Notes: generated by a model not told the origin, from the sequence alone. DNA of 58,170 bases from Streptomonospora alba (GCF_000826685.1 NZ_JROO01000039.1:1-58170); one strand, 5' to 3'; positions 9,033-19,169 are shown, counted from the first letter of the stretch. A program made the numbers and translations.

Positions 9033-9691
9033 CCGCGCGCCGCGCCGAGTTCGCCGCCGCGCTGGGCGCCGTGACGGCCGGGGCGGCGGCACTCACCGGC
9101 GCCTCCGGGCGCACCTGGGCGCGGGCGGAGGTCGACCTCGGCGGCCCTGTCGCCGCCGCACCCGTCGAGCTGACCGGCGGCGACATCGCCCCGACCGCCT
9201 TCGCCATGGGCATGGCCGGGCTGGCGGCGGTTGCCGCGCTGGCGGCCACCCGAGGCGCTCCGCGCCGCGTCCTGGGCGCGATCATCGCGCTGTTCGGCGC
9301 CGCCGCCCTGGGCTCGGTCTGGCGCGGCACCCGCACCGCCGCGGTGGAGCAGGCGGCCGCCGAGCGCTCCACCGCCCACGGCGGGATCGAGGCGCTGCAC
9401 CTGGTCGCGCTGTGGCCCGGACTGGCCGCAGCCGGCGCCGCGCTGCTGGTGGCCGCAGGCGCCTACACGCTGGTGCGGGGTGCTGCCTGGCCCGCCATGG
9501 GCAGCAGGTACGATCGCCACAGCGCCCCCGGCACGGCCCGCCCCAGCGATCCCGCCGAGCTGTGGAAGTCGCTGGACAGCGGCGCCGACCCCACCCTGGA
9601 CCCCGGGCACGAGGCCGTCGGCGGCTCCGGCCCCGCCGGCGACGGACGGCCCGCGCCCCGCCCCCGCCACGAAAACCAGAAGGAGCCTTGA
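9029..9691 (+). CDS. Trp biosynthesis-associated membrane protein (Trp_oprn_chp family)
   Basis: A 220-residue membrane protein with four predicted helices and a polar Asp/Pro-rich C-terminal tail of about 60 residues. A first helix, an outward loop with the [10 protein letters not shown] block, two central helices around [11 protein letters not shown], and a last helix before [12 protein letters not shown] match the uncharacterised family found inside actinobacterial trp operons. Its function is unknown. The GTG at 9029 overlaps the hisI stop by four bases, and the stop overlaps the next ATG by one base. Confidence 0.85.
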   Translation: MTARRAEFAAALGAVTAGAAALTGASGRTWARAEVDLGGPVAAAPVELTGGDIAPTAFAMGMAGLAAVAALAATRGAPRRVLGAIIALFGAAALGSVWRGTRTAAVEQAAAERSTAHGGIEALHLVALWPGLAAAGAALLVAAGAYTLVRGAAWPAMGSRYDRHSAPGTARPSDPAELWKSLDSGADPTLDPGHEAVGGSGPAGDGRPAPRPRHENQKEP

Positions 9692-10026
9692 TGGCCGACG
9701 AACACCACGAGGACCACGGCAACACTGTCGCTGCGTGGTTTCTGACCTTGTCCTGGATCGTCGTGTGGACCGCCGCGGGACTGGCGATCATGTTCGACGA
9801 GAACGTGGTGCAGTGGACCGCCGTCGGCCTCGGTGCGAGCATCCTCTGCGCCGCCGTCGCCGGACTGCTGAAGAAGGCCGGGATGGGCCGCAAGCACCCG
9901 CGCCCGACTCCGCTCACGCGCGAGGCGTGGGAGGCGCTCCGGGCCGAGCGCGCCGACGCCGCGGGAGCCCAGGACCGGGCGAAGACCGAAGCCGGCGAGG
10001 AGCAGGAGACCGCCGCGGCCCACTGA
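9691..10026 (+). CDS. HGxxPAAW/DUF6704-type small membrane protein
   Basis: A 111-residue protein starting with acidic and histidine-rich residues, then the HGNTVAAW block that defines this small actinobacterial family (HGxxPAAW; Val replaces the Pro here), two membrane helices (about residues 15-35 and 42-60), and a charged Ala/Glu-rich tail. AGGAG lies seven bases before the ATG, which overlaps the preceding TGA. The family travels with trp genes in many actinomycetes; its role is not known. Confidence 0.82.
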   Translation: MADEHHEDHGNTVAAWFLTLSWIVVWTAAGLAIMFDENVVQWTAVGLGASILCAAVAGLLKKAGMGRKHPRPTPLTREAWEALRAERADAAGAQDRAKTEAGEEQETAAAH

Positions 10027-10060
10027 CCCCCGGTCGGCGTACCGCCGATCTCCCCCTCTC

Positions 10061-10088
10061 CGCATCCACGCCGGTAACCGAGGATGCG
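10061..10088 (+). terminator. Weak hairpin after the hisI unit
   Basis: A 7-bp stem CGCATCC/GGATGCG with a 14-base loop, 35 bases after the stop and with no T-run. It could be a terminator, or chance in GC-rich DNA. Confidence 0.3.
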
Positions 10089-10294
10089 TGGACGCGCCGC
10101 CGGTGGGAGAGTAGATTGCCGCGCACGCCGCCGCGGAGTGAAAGACCGGTACCCGCAGCGCCGATCCGGCGTCGTGCCCACGGCCCGCCTGTCGCTCAGC
10201 GGCGGTGGCGCCCGCGGCACGAGGCCGTCGGCGCGAACGCCGCCGCGCTGCGGCGGCTCCGTCTCTGCAACCGACACCAGGAAGCCGCATCGTC

Positions 10295-10702
10295 ATGAGC
10301 TACGGTCCACCCCCGGGGCAGCAGCCTCCGAACCAGCCGCCCCCCAATCAGCCGCCTCCCAACCAACCGCCCGGAGGCTACGGCCCGCCTCCCGGAGGCT
10401 CGGGCGGCTACCCCGGCGGCGCCGCCGGCGGCACCGAGCCGCCCAACGACTTCCTGGTTCCGGCCATCCTGTCGATGTTCTGCTGCTTCCCCTTCGCCAT
10501 TCCCGCCATCCTCTCGGCGGCCAAGGTCAACGCGCAGTGGAACCTCGGCGACTACGCCGGCGCTCAGGAGCGGGCGGCCAAGGCCAAGCGGTTCACGCTC
10601 ATCGCCGTCATCGTCGGCGTGGTCTGGTACATCGTCTGGACCATCGGCTACTTCGGGATCATCGCCTCGATCATGAGTAACACGCCGACCACCACCTACT
10701 GA
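10295..10702 (+). CDS. CD225/dispanin-like small membrane protein
   Basis: A 135-residue protein. Residues 1-45 are a Pro/Gln/Gly-rich tail with repeated QPPPNQPPPN units. The rest has two membrane segments with the CD225 layout: PNDFLVPAILSMFCCFPFAI, a short loop ending in KVNAQWNLGDYAGAQERAAKAKR, then a second helix. The double cysteine next to the first membrane segment is typical of the family. Bacterial members often associate with small envelope proteins; the function is not established. The ATG at 10295 has AGGAAG about ten bases upstream. The stop overlaps the next ATG. Confidence 0.82.
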   Translation: MSYGPPPGQQPPNQPPPNQPPPNQPPGGYGPPPGGSGGYPGGAAGGTEPPNDFLVPAILSMFCCFPFAIPAILSAAKVNAQWNLGDYAGAQERAAKAKRFTLIAVIVGVVWYIVWTIGYFGIIASIMSNTPTTTY

Positions 10703-11142
10703 TGACGCCCGAGAACGTCCAAGCTCCGCGGCGCCGCCTGCATCCTGCGGCGGCGCCGCTGCTCTTGGGCGCCGCCGGACTCGCCGGTGCGACACTGCTG
10801 CACTTCGTCGACCCCAACCAGCCCGGGCAGTACCCCACCTGCCCCTGGTTGCTGATGACCGGTACCTGGTGCCCGGGCTGCGGCACCATGCGCGCGATCC
10901 ACGCGCTGACCGAGCTGGACCTCCTCGGCGCCCTGCAGATGAATCCCGCGGCGATGGCGCTGGCCCCGTTCGTCGCCTACGGCTACTTCCGGTGGCTCTA
11001 CCGGTCCTTGCGTCCGCCGCCGCCGCGCACCACGCCCAAGAAGGCCGTCCGCCCGGTGTGGCTCTACCTCTTCCTGGGCGCGCTCGTGGCCTACTGGGTG
11101 GTCCGCAACCTGCCCTTCGGCCAGGTCCTGGCGCCGGGATAG
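10702..11142 (+). CDS. DUF2752 membrane protein
   Basis: A 146-residue protein with about three membrane helices. The block YPTCPWLLMTGTWCPGCGTMRAIH in two parts (CPW and CPGCG followed by a helix-starting TMRAIHAL) is the signature of DUF2752, whose conserved cysteines and Cys-Pro-Gly-Cys-Gly turn suggest metal binding or redox chemistry. The function is unknown. It starts in a one-base overlap with the CD225-like gene, which it often accompanies in actinomycetes. Confidence 0.88.
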   Translation: MTPENVQAPRRRLHPAAAPLLLGAAGLAGATLLHFVDPNQPGQYPTCPWLLMTGTWCPGCGTMRAIHALTELDLLGALQMNPAAMALAPFVAYGYFRWLYRSLRPPPPRTTPKKAVRPVWLYLFLGALVAYWVVRNLPFGQVLAPG

Positions 11143-11147
11143 GCTCC

Positions 11148-11167
11148 GGGCCCCGCAACGGGGTCCC
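11148..11167 (+). terminator. Hairpin after the DUF2752 gene
   Basis: A stem of eight pairs with one bulge (GGGCCCCG / CGGGGTCCC) around a three-base loop, five bases after the stop codon. No T-run follows. Confidence 0.45.
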
Positions 11168-11400
11168 GCAACCCGGGGGAGATGGCCACGGCCCCGCCCG
11201 GACTCGATACGATCGGTAGTACCCGAACGCGGGGCGGTCCCCGCGGTCCGGTGCCCGGCCCCGCGCGCAACCGCTGCGGGCGAGCCCCGCCCGAGCACGC
11301 CACGACCGCTTCGGCCGCGGGAACCGGGATCCCGGTGCTTACCCGCAGGCGCGGGGATGGCCCAGGTCCATACACCGGCGACATGAGGGGGCAGTCCCAC

Positions 11401-12207
11401 GTGAGCGTGCTCGACGAGATTGTCGAGGGAGTGCGCGCCGATCTCGCCGATCGGCAGGCGGCCACACCCCTGGAGCGGCTCAAGGAGGCGGCCGAGTCCG
11501 CGCCCTGGCCCCAGGATGCGGCTGCCGCGTTGCGCCGCCCCGGTGTGCAGGTCATCGCCGAGGTCAAGCGCTCCAGCCCCTCCAAGGGCTCCCTGGCCGC
11601 GATCACCGACCCCGCCGCTCTCGCCCGCGACTACGCCGCCGGCGGGGCGGCCGTCGTCAGCGTCCTCACCGAGCAGCGCCGCTTCGGCGGCAGCCTTGAG
11701 GACCTCGACGCGGTCCGCGCGGCGGTCCCCACCGCGCTGCTGCGCAAGGACTTCATCATCAGCTCCTACCAGCTGTGGGAGGCCCGCGTGCACGGCGCCG
11801 ACGCCGTGCTGCTGATCGTCGCGGCGCTGGAGCAGCAGGCCCTGGTCTCGCTGGTCGAGCGGGCCCACTCGCTGGGCCTGACACCGCTGGTCGAGGTGCA
11901 CACCGAGGACGAGGTCGGCCGCGCACTCGCGGCCGGCGCCACCGTGGTCGGCGTCAACGCACGCGACCTGCGGACACTGGAGGTCGACCGGGACACGTTC
12001 GCGCGCCTGGCGCCGCTGATCCCCGCCGACCGCGTCCGCATCGCCGAGTCCGGCGTGCGCGGGCCCCACGACCTGCTCGCCTACGCGGGCCACGGGGCCG
12101 ACGCGGTACTGGTCGGCGAGAGCCTCGTCAGCGGCCGCCATCCCCGCGACGCCGTCGCCGACCTGGTCACGGCGGGCGCACATCCCGCGCTGCGGGACCG
12201 GGGCTGA
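11401..12207 (+). CDS. trpC: Indole-3-glycerol phosphate synthase
   Basis: A 268-residue (beta/alpha)8 barrel enzyme making indole-3-glycerol phosphate in tryptophan synthesis. The family blocks are present in order: [13 protein letters not shown] (substrate Lys), [39 protein letters not shown], and RIAESGVRG. The GTG at 11401 is preceded by GAGGGGG. A TACGAT element at 11208 in the 258-base upstream gap is a possible -10 but lacks a -35. The first gene of a trpC-trpB-trpA cluster; trpD and trpF are not in the window. Confidence 0.96.
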   Translation: MSVLDEIVEGVRADLADRQAATPLERLKEAAESAPWPQDAAAALRRPGVQVIAEVKRSSPSKGSLAAITDPAALARDYAAGGAAVVSVLTEQRRFGGSLEDLDAVRAAVPTALLRKDFIISSYQLWEARVHGADAVLLIVAALEQQALVSLVERAHSLGLTPLVEVHTEDEVGRALAAGATVVGVNARDLRTLEVDRDTFARLAPLIPADRVRIAESGVRGPHDLLAYAGHGADAVLVGESLVSGRHPRDAVADLVTAGAHPALRDRG

Positions 12208-12209
12208 AC

Positions 12210-12275
12210 GTGAGCGCCCGGGCGGTCCCGCATCGGCCCCACCCCGGCCGCCGCTCCGACGGGCGATGGTTCTAG
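12210..12275 (+). CDS. Possible 21-codon peptide between trpC and trpB
   Basis: A GTG two bases after the trpC stop opens a 21-residue frame, rich in Arg, His and Pro and ending in Asp-Gly-Arg-Trp-Phe-stop. The stop codon touches the hairpin that starts at 12275. The position is that of trpM in Streptomyces trp clusters, but I cannot claim homology. It may act as a leader peptide whose single Trp codon lies two codons before the stop, or it may be chance. Confidence 0.35.
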   Translation: MSARAVPHRPHPGRRSDGRWF

Positions 12276-12306
12276 GGGGCCCTCGCGCTTTCGCGTGACG
12301 GCCCCC
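12275..12306 (+). promoter_or_regulatory. Hairpin between trpC and trpB (attenuator or processing site)
   Basis: The outer stem GGGGGCC/GGCCCCC (7 bp) encloses a small CGCG-CTTT-CGCG stem. There is no T-run. It directly follows the short Trp-containing frame and precedes trpB by about 110 bases. Confidence 0.45.
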
Positions 12307-12414
12307 GCTGCCGCGCTGACCTTCAGCCGGCCGGCGGACCCGGGACGCGCTCGCCCGGCGCCGGCCTTCCGACCGCCGAGGCGCGCGCCGCGCGCCGACA
12401 TGGAGAAGAACCAC

Positions 12415-13665
<1,251 letters not shown>

Positions 13666-13730
13666 GCGGGACGGCGAGCGAGAGCGCGGGCGCGCAACCC
13701 GGCGGGAGAGACGAGCGAGGGCGAGAGACG

Positions 13731-14552
13731 ATGAGCCAGACGACACTGCAGGCCGCGCTGGCCCGCACGAAGGCCGACGGGCGGGCGGCCCTCATCGGCT
13801 ACCTGCCGGCGGGCTTCCCCGACCCGGACTCCTCGATCAAGGTCATCGAGGCCATGGTCGAGGGCGGCTGCGACGTCGTCGAAGTCGGCCTGCCCTACTC
13901 CGACCCCACCATGGACGGCCCCACCATCCAGCGGGCCGCCGACACGGCCCTGGCCGCGGGCACAACGCCGCCCGACGTGCTGCGGGTCGTGGAGGCCACC
14001 GCCGCCACCGGCGCCGCGGCTCTGGTGATGACCTACTGGAACCCCGTCGAGCGCTACGGTCCGGACCGGTTCTGCGCCGACCTCGCCGCCGCCGGGGGAG
14101 CCGGGGCGATCACCCCCGACCTCATCCCCGAAGAGGCCGACGAGTGGTTGGCGGCCACCGACGCGGCCGGGCTGGACCGCGTTTTCCTGGTCGCGCCCTC
14201 CTCCTCCGACGAACGGCTGCGGCTGACCGCACGGGCCTCGCGCGGCTTCGTCTACGCCGCCTCGCTCATGGGCGTCACCGGCACCCGGGCCCAGGTCTCG
14301 GGCACCGCCGAGAAACTGGTCGCGCGCACCCGCGACGCGATCGGCGACGGCGGCGGGCTGCCGGTGTGCGTGGGCCTGGGCATCTCCAACCGCTCCCAGG
14401 CCGCCGAGGTGGCCGCCTACGCCGACGGTGTCATCGCCGGCGCCGGCTTCTGCCAGCGTGTGCTGGACGCCCCCGACCTGGAGACCGGCATCAGCGCCGT
14501 GCGCTCCTTCGCCGAGGAGCTGGCCCTGGGCGTGCGAGCCGGCCGGTCCTGA
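13731..14552 (+). CDS. trpA: Tryptophan synthase alpha chain
   Basis: A 273-residue barrel enzyme cleaving indole-3-glycerol phosphate to indole. It has ALIGYLPAGFPD, VEVGLPYSDPTMDGPTIQ (catalytic Asp and Glu region), ALVMTYWNPVERYG, and the phosphate site GLGISN. The ATG at 13731 is preceded by a GAG-rich stretch. A GTG at 13662 in the same frame would overlap the trpB stop by four bases and add 23 residues of low-complexity sequence; that start is possible but less likely from family length. Two strong hairpins follow. Confidence 0.95.
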   Translation: MSQTTLQAALARTKADGRAALIGYLPAGFPDPDSSIKVIEAMVEGGCDVVEVGLPYSDPTMDGPTIQRAADTALAAGTTPPDVLRVVEATAATGAAALVMTYWNPVERYGPDRFCADLAAAGGAGAITPDLIPEEADEWLAATDAAGLDRVFLVAPSSSDERLRLTARASRGFVYAASLMGVTGTRAQVSGTAEKLVARTRDAIGDGGGLPVCVGLGISNRSQAAEVAAYADGVIAGAGFCQRVLDAPDLETGISAVRSFAEELALGVRAGRS

Positions 14553-14578
14553 GCGCGCCCGGCTCCCACCGGTTCCCG

Positions 14579-14608
14579 CCCGCCCACCGGCCGCGGCCGG
14601 TGGGCGGG
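14579..14608 (+). terminator. Perfect 30-base palindrome after trpA
   Basis: The palindrome is centred at 14593/14594 and folds to a hairpin of about 13 bp. It begins 26 bases after the trpA stop. No T-run follows, as is common in actinomycetes. Confidence 0.7.
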
Positions 14609-14679
14609 TCGCACACCGTCTTGGCAGGCGTTCGGGGAGTCTTCCCCGAAATCCCGATCGACCGCCGAGCGCAGCAGCC

Positions 14680-14718
14680 GGGGGCGCCGATTCGTCCGGG
14701 AGGCGAATCGGCGCCCCC
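14680..14718 (+). terminator. Second hairpin after trpA, 15-bp perfect stem
   Basis: GGGGGCGCCGATTCG pairs perfectly with 14704-14718 around a nine-base loop. It is a back-up terminator of the trp unit or an RNA stabiliser. Confidence 0.7.
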
Positions 14719-15004
14719 GACCCGTTTACGCGGGACACCGAAGCCCTCGCCGGCCTTCATGCCGGGGCGTCCTTGGCGGGTACGGGTAAGAATCCCGTGA
14801 GAGTGCGGCCCCGGAGGCCGTCGGGGGGCATGGCGGCCGGGGGCCGCGCCGTTACAGTTCGTCGAGGACGCCGGGCGGTCGCCCCCGCGGCGAAGGCACA
14901 CCGGAACCGCGGGTGCCGCTGCTTTCACCTAGAGTAGTATCCGCAGGGTGTACCGGTACCGGTGCCCTGACCGCAGATACCGCTTGCCCCCACGGGAATC
15001 CTCC
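14719..15004. other. Gap between trp terminators and MauE-like gene
   Basis: No gene is supported here. TAGAGT and TAGTAT near 14931-14939 are possible -10 elements for the downstream gene, without a matching -35. The repeated ACCGGT in the GTACCGGTACCGG stretch at about 14949 is simple sequence. Confidence 0.4.
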
Positions 15005-15523
15005 TTGGACACCACACACCACTCGGCGACACCGACCGAGCCGGCCGCGGCGCCCCGCCGCTGGGCGGCCATCCAGCCCTGGCTGACCCTGCTCGCCCGC
15101 CTCGCCTTGGCCGGAGTACTGGCCTGGGCGGCGGTGAGTAAGCTGCCTCCGGCCCTGTCGGTGCAGTCCGTCGAGGCCTACCAGCTCTTCTCACCCGGCG
15201 TCGCCGAGTTCATCGGCTTCACGCTGCCGCTGCTGGAGTTGGCGTTCGCGCTGCTGCTGCTCCTCGGGCTGGCCACGCGCTACGTCGGAGCGGCTTCGGG
15301 CCTGCTGATGGTGGTGTTCATCGCGGGGATCGTCTCGGCATGGGCGCGCGGACTCGACATCGACTGCGGGTGCTTCGGCACCGGCGGCCAGGTCGCCGAG
15401 GGCGAGACCAGCTACGGGCTCGACATCGCGCGCGACCTCGGCTTCCTCGCGCTGGCGGCGCTCATCGCGATCCGGCCGCGCTCGCCCCTGGCGCTTGACC
15501 GGCTGTTCGGCCTCTACCGCTGA
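15005..15523 (+). CDS. MauE/DoxX family redox-associated membrane protein
   Basis: A protein of about 172 residues with four membrane helices. A Cys-Gly-Cys pair (Cys121, Cys123 in DIDCGCFG) lies after the third helix, the hallmark of MauE-type proteins thought to pass electrons to or from periplasmic thiol proteins. The next gene encodes a DsbA-like protein with a CPAC site, so this is probably its membrane partner. The start is uncertain: TTG at 15005 is the best balance between weak ribosome site and family length; GTG at 14948 would add 19 atypical residues. Confidence 0.83.
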   Translation: MDTTHHSATPTEPAAAPRRWAAIQPWLTLLARLALAGVLAWAAVSKLPPALSVQSVEAYQLFSPGVAEFIGFTLPLLELAFALLLLLGLATRYVGAASGLLMVVFIAGIVSAWARGLDIDCGCFGTGGQVAEGETSYGLDIARDLGFLALAALIAIRPRSPLALDRLFGLYR

Positions 15524-15652
15524 ACACGGCGCCGAGCGGTGCGCAGGCGCCGCGGTCTCCGCGGTCGTGCACTCCGGCGGGGCATCCGCAGCCGGCCGCC
15601 CGGGCAGGGCGGCCGAACCGACCAAGACACGACGGATCACGGTGATCGGCTG

Positions 15653-16669
15653 ATGGGCAAGGCTGCGCGGGAGGCGTCCCGCGAACGACTCAAGCAGGAA
15701 CGGGAGAGGGCCAAGAAGCGGGCGGCGCGCGCCAAGATGCTCGGCGTGGTCGGTGCCGCGCTGGCCGTGGTGCTGGTCGTGGTGGGCGGCGGCTACCTCT
15801 TCCTGTCCCAGCAGCGGGCGCAGGAGCAGGAGTTCGCCGACCGCTACGAGGACCTGCCGCCGCAGACGCTGCAGCAGGACGGCAGTGTCGTGCTGGCGGG
15901 CAAGGGCGTCGAGGCCCCCGCCGTCGAGGTCTACGCCGACTTCCAGTGCCCGGCCTGCAAGCAGTTCGAGAACGCCAGCGGCCCCACGCTGCAGCAACTG
16001 GCGGCCGAGGGCGAAGCGATCGTGCACTACCGGCCGGTCAGCATCTTCGCCCAGGCCGAGGCGCCGCTGAGCGCCAACTCGCTGCGCGGCGCCGCGGCCG
16101 CCCGCGCGGCAGCCGACCACGACGCGTTCGTCCAGTACAACGACCTGCTGTTCGAGAACCAGCCTCCCGAGGGCTCGGAGGGCTTCGCGGTCGAAGACCT
16201 GAAGCAGTGGGGCGAGGACGCCGGCATCGACGACCCCGAGTTCGCCGAGCGGGTCGAGGCCGAAAGCAAGGTCGTCGCGACCTTCACCGACGACTACATG
16301 CCCCGGCTCCGCTCCGCGGCGCAGGAGCAGCTGAACGAGTCGGAGATCCAGGAGATGGGCCTGGCCGGGCTGATCGAATGGGGCGGCGACAACGGCGTGG
16401 ACGGCTCGTTCCTCCAGGACACCTATGTCAAGGAGGTCATCGATGCCACGGCGGCGGTCAAGGACAGGTACTCTTCCGGAGCGAACGCGTTCGGTGGTAC
16501 ACCGTCGGTCTATGTCAACGGCGAGAAGATGGGCGACGCCGCATTCTCCGGCGACGGCGTCCGCGACGCCGTCCAGCAGGCCGAACCCGGCGAGGTGAGC
16601 ACCGAACCGCTCGCCGCGGGCGCGGGGGCCGACGCCGGTGCCTCGCCCGAGCCAGAAGTGTCACCCTGA
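15653..16669 (+). CDS. Membrane-anchored DsbA/thioredoxin-fold protein
   Basis: A 338-residue protein: a charged coiled N-terminus rich in Arg and Lys, one membrane helix (about residues 29-52), then an extracytoplasmic DsbA-like thioredoxin fold with active-site Cys99-Pro-Ala-Cys102 (YADFQCPACKQF) and a cis-proline loop GGTPSVYVNG near residue 285. The helical insert between them is typical of DsbA-like (thioredoxin_4) proteins. A Gly/Ala/Glu/Pro-rich tail ends the protein. It should form or reshuffle disulfides in exported proteins, with the MauE-like protein as membrane partner (inference). The ATG is chosen at 15653; upstream codons in frame look non-coding. Confidence 0.9.
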   Translation: MGKAAREASRERLKQERERAKKRAARAKMLGVVGAALAVVLVVVGGGYLFLSQQRAQEQEFADRYEDLPPQTLQQDGSVVLAGKGVEAPAVEVYADFQCPACKQFENASGPTLQQLAAEGEAIVHYRPVSIFAQAEAPLSANSLRGAAAARAAADHDAFVQYNDLLFENQPPEGSEGFAVEDLKQWGEDAGIDDPEFAERVEAESKVVATFTDDYMPRLRSAAQEQLNESEIQEMGLAGLIEWGGDNGVDGSFLQDTYVKEVIDATAAVKDRYSSGANAFGGTPSVYVNGEKMGDAAFSGDGVRDAVQQAEPGEVSTEPLAAGAGADAGASPEPEVSP

Positions 16670-16690
16670 CCCCAAGGACAGATCCGAGCG

Positions 16691-17764
16691 ATGACGAATC
16701 CGCTGATCGCCCCCGAGGGCGCGGCCGCGACCGGCCGCGCCCTCGCGGCCTTTCCCAGCCCCGAGGTGAGTTCGATCTCGCTCGGACCCGTGACCATCCA
16801 CTTCTACGCGCTGTGCATCCTCGCGGGCGTCTTCGTCGCCGTGTTCTGGGCCGAGCGCCGGTGGGCCGCGATGGGCGGCGAAAAGGGCACCGTCATCGAC
16901 CTCGCGGTGCCCGCTGTGCTGCTGGGGCTCCTCGGCGGCCGCATCTACCACGTCGTCAGCGACTACCAGCTCTACTTCGGACCGGGCCGCAACCCCGTCG
17001 AGGCCCTCTACATCACCAACGGCGGGCTGGGCATCTGGGGCGCCATCCCGCTGGGGGCCCTGGGCGTGTGGTGGGTCGCCCGGCGGCGCGGCCTCTCGCT
17101 GTCGAAGCTGTCCTTCGCCATCGCCCCCACCGTCCCGCTGGCCCAAGCGCTGGGCCGCTGGGGCAACTACTTCAACCAGGAGCTGTTCGGCAAGCCCACC
17201 GACCTGCCCTGGGCCGTGCACATCTCCCTGGACTACACCTACAACGCCGAGGGCGCGCCCCGACCGGGCATGCAGCCGCTGCCCGGCAACCCCACGGAGT
17301 ACTACAGCACCTACCACCCGACGTTCCTCTACGAGTCACTGTGGTGCCTCGCACTCGCGGTGCTGCTCGCCTGGCTGGGCAGGCGTTATGGCGACCGGCT
17401 GGACGGCGGGCGGCTCTTCGCGGTCTATGTTATGGGCTACTGTGTGGGTCGGTTCTGGATCGAGTACCTGCGGGTCGACCCCGCGAACGAGATCCTGGGC
17501 CTGCGGTTGAACAACTGGACCTCCGTGCTGGTGTTCGCCGCCGCGCTCGCCTACTTCGTGTGGGCCGGACGGCGGCTGGACGCCTTCTCGAGCCGGGTGG
17601 TCCCCGCAGGCCACGACGTCGGGACCGAGGTCTTCGACACCGACCCCGCCACCTCCCAGGACAGCGCCGAATCCGGCGACAGCGGCACGGAGGCCGCGGA
17701 CCAGGAGACAGGCACAGCCGGGCGGCCCCGGGGCACAGGCCCTGCGCCGCCCGAGGATGGATGA
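16691..17764 (+). CDS. lgt: Prolipoprotein diacylglyceryl transferase
   Basis: A 357-residue membrane enzyme attaching diacylglycerol to the lipobox cysteine of prelipoproteins, the first step of lipoprotein maturation. About seven membrane helices are present. The key blocks are HFYALCILAG, LLGGRIYHVVSD, NGGLGIWGAIPLG, and the Lgt signature GRWGNYFNQELFG with its conserved Arg, Asn and Glu. An acidic, disordered tail of about 50 residues is an actinobacterial trait. The likely client lipoprotein in this window is LivJ. Confidence 0.95.
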   Translation: MTNPLIAPEGAAATGRALAAFPSPEVSSISLGPVTIHFYALCILAGVFVAVFWAERRWAAMGGEKGTVIDLAVPAVLLGLLGGRIYHVVSDYQLYFGPGRNPVEALYITNGGLGIWGAIPLGALGVWWVARRRGLSLSKLSFAIAPTVPLAQALGRWGNYFNQELFGKPTDLPWAVHISLDYTYNAEGAPRPGMQPLPGNPTEYYSTYHPTFLYESLWCLALAVLLAWLGRRYGDRLDGGRLFAVYVMGYCVGRFWIEYLRVDPANEILGLRLNNWTSVLVFAAALAYFVWAGRRLDAFSSRVVPAGHDVGTEVFDTDPATSQDSAESGDSGTEAADQETGTAGRPRGTGPAPPEDG

Positions 17765-17768
17765 CCAC

Positions 17769-18926
17769 GTGAGCAAATCCGACCACACCGGACGCGGCCG
17801 AAGGCGTGCGCGCCGGGACGCGCCCACCCGCGCGCCCCGGGAGCGCTACGAGGCCGACGACGTCCGCACCGACAGCGATTTCGACGCCGACGCCGGGCCT
17901 TCGCGCCGGGGCGGTCGCAGTACCGCTTCGCGCGGCGGAGGTGTGGCCACCGCGGCACGGCCCGACACCGAGGAGGCCGAGAGCGAGGGCGCGCGCGGCG
18001 GGAGGTCCGCAGGCCGCGGGCGGCGCGGCGGAGCGGGCCAGAGCCGCCGCGGCGGCCGATCGGGCTCTCCGGTCGACCCCGTCGCGAAGTTCTCCGCCTC
18101 GGCGCTTCGGCGCGTGAGCGTGCTCGGCGACCGGCCCTCCCAGGTCGTCTACAACCTCGCCGAGCAGAGCACCCGCACCTACGGCACCAGAATCCTGGCC
18201 ATTCTGCTGGTGCTGTGCCTGACCGCTCTGGTGGCGCTGCTGGGCGTGCTGACCTATCAGCTGGCCACCGACACGGTCGAGGGGACCGGCAGCGGCGGCA
18301 GCAGCGCCATCGTCGCCCCGCCGGAGGGGCACAGCACCCTCGTGCCGGAGCTCTACCAGGCCCAGCCCCAGGACGACGCGTTCGAGCCCATCGCCGAGCG
18401 GCCCGAAGGCGCAGGCCCGATCCCCGAGGACGACCTGTTCGGCTCCGACACGGAGGAACTGGAGCTGGACGGCCAGAAGCTGGTCCGCGACCAGTCGCAG
18501 ACCACCGACACCTGCACCTCCATGGTCTGGGGCGAGGGAGTCGCGGAGTCGCTGGTCGAGGGTGAATGCACCTCGGCCGCCAGCGCCGTCTACCTGGACT
18601 CCGACACGGAGTACATCGCGCAGTTCAACCTGTTCGACCTCTCCTCGCAGGACTCCGCCGCATCCGTCGCGGAGGCGCTCAACCCCGACGAGGCCTCCAC
18701 GGCCCCCGGGTTCCTGCTGCCGCAGAAGGGCGGCGTCGACGGGCTGCACAAGGACTACAGCCAGGCCACCGCCCAGGTCATGGGACACTACCTCGCGGTG
18801 TACTGGGTGGCGCGCACCGACGGCGCCGAGCCCGGCGACGACGACACGCTCTCCACGCTGAACGTGGCGGCGATGAACGCCTCGACGTGGGTCTACCGCC
18901 AGGTCGGCGAGGCCGAGCAGAAGTAG
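17769..18926 (+). CDS. Membrane-anchored protein of unknown function, paralog A
   Basis: A 385-residue protein: a disordered, Arg/Gly/Asp-rich cytoplasmic part (residues 1-135), one membrane helix (about 142-165), a linker, and an extracytoplasmic domain starting near residue 205. That domain holds Cys249 and Cys267, exactly 18 apart, around the block MVWGEGVAESL, then QFNLFDL and GHYLAVYWVARTD. The next gene encodes a clear paralog. No known family is recognised. The GTG at 17769 is preferred (GGATGG upstream); ATG at 17757 would overlap lgt. It is probably co-transcribed with lgt. Confidence 0.78.
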   Translation: MSKSDHTGRGRRRARRDAPTRAPRERYEADDVRTDSDFDADAGPSRRGGRSTASRGGGVATAARPDTEEAESEGARGGRSAGRGRRGGAGQSRRGGRSGSPVDPVAKFSASALRRVSVLGDRPSQVVYNLAEQSTRTYGTRILAILLVLCLTALVALLGVLTYQLATDTVEGTGSGGSSAIVAPPEGHSTLVPELYQAQPQDDAFEPIAERPEGAGPIPEDDLFGSDTEELELDGQKLVRDQSQTTDTCTSMVWGEGVAESLVEGECTSAASAVYLDSDTEYIAQFNLFDLSSQDSAASVAEALNPDEASTAPGFLLPQKGGVDGLHKDYSQATAQVMGHYLAVYWVARTDGAEPGDDDTLSTLNVAAMNASTWVYRQVGEAEQK

Positions 18927-18932
18927 ATCCGG

Positions 18933-18970
18933 TGCGGGGCGCCGCAGCACACGGGCGGCGGCGCCCCGCA
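18933..18970 (+). terminator. Hairpin between the two paralogs
   Basis: A perfect 13-bp stem (TGCGGGGCGCCGC with 18958-18970) with a 12-base loop, seven bases after the stop. Confidence 0.65.
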
Positions 18971-19169
18971 GGGCGTAGCGGGCGCCTGCCTGCAGCGGCG
19001 ACGCTTCGGATGCGGTGCCGTACGAAGCGCCCCGCTTTGCGGGCGGTAGCGGGCATCGGGCGGTCGTGGGCGCAAGCTAGGATTTGCGCACCGGCGGCAT
19101 GGGCACACGGAGCCGCCGCCACCCCCGCCATATGAGAACACAGCCCCCGTGACCGTCCGAGAGGTTCTG

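Noticed and set aside
14148-14800. A frame running through and beyond the trpA terminators
   Set aside because: It is a shadow of trpA in another frame and crosses two perfect hairpins.
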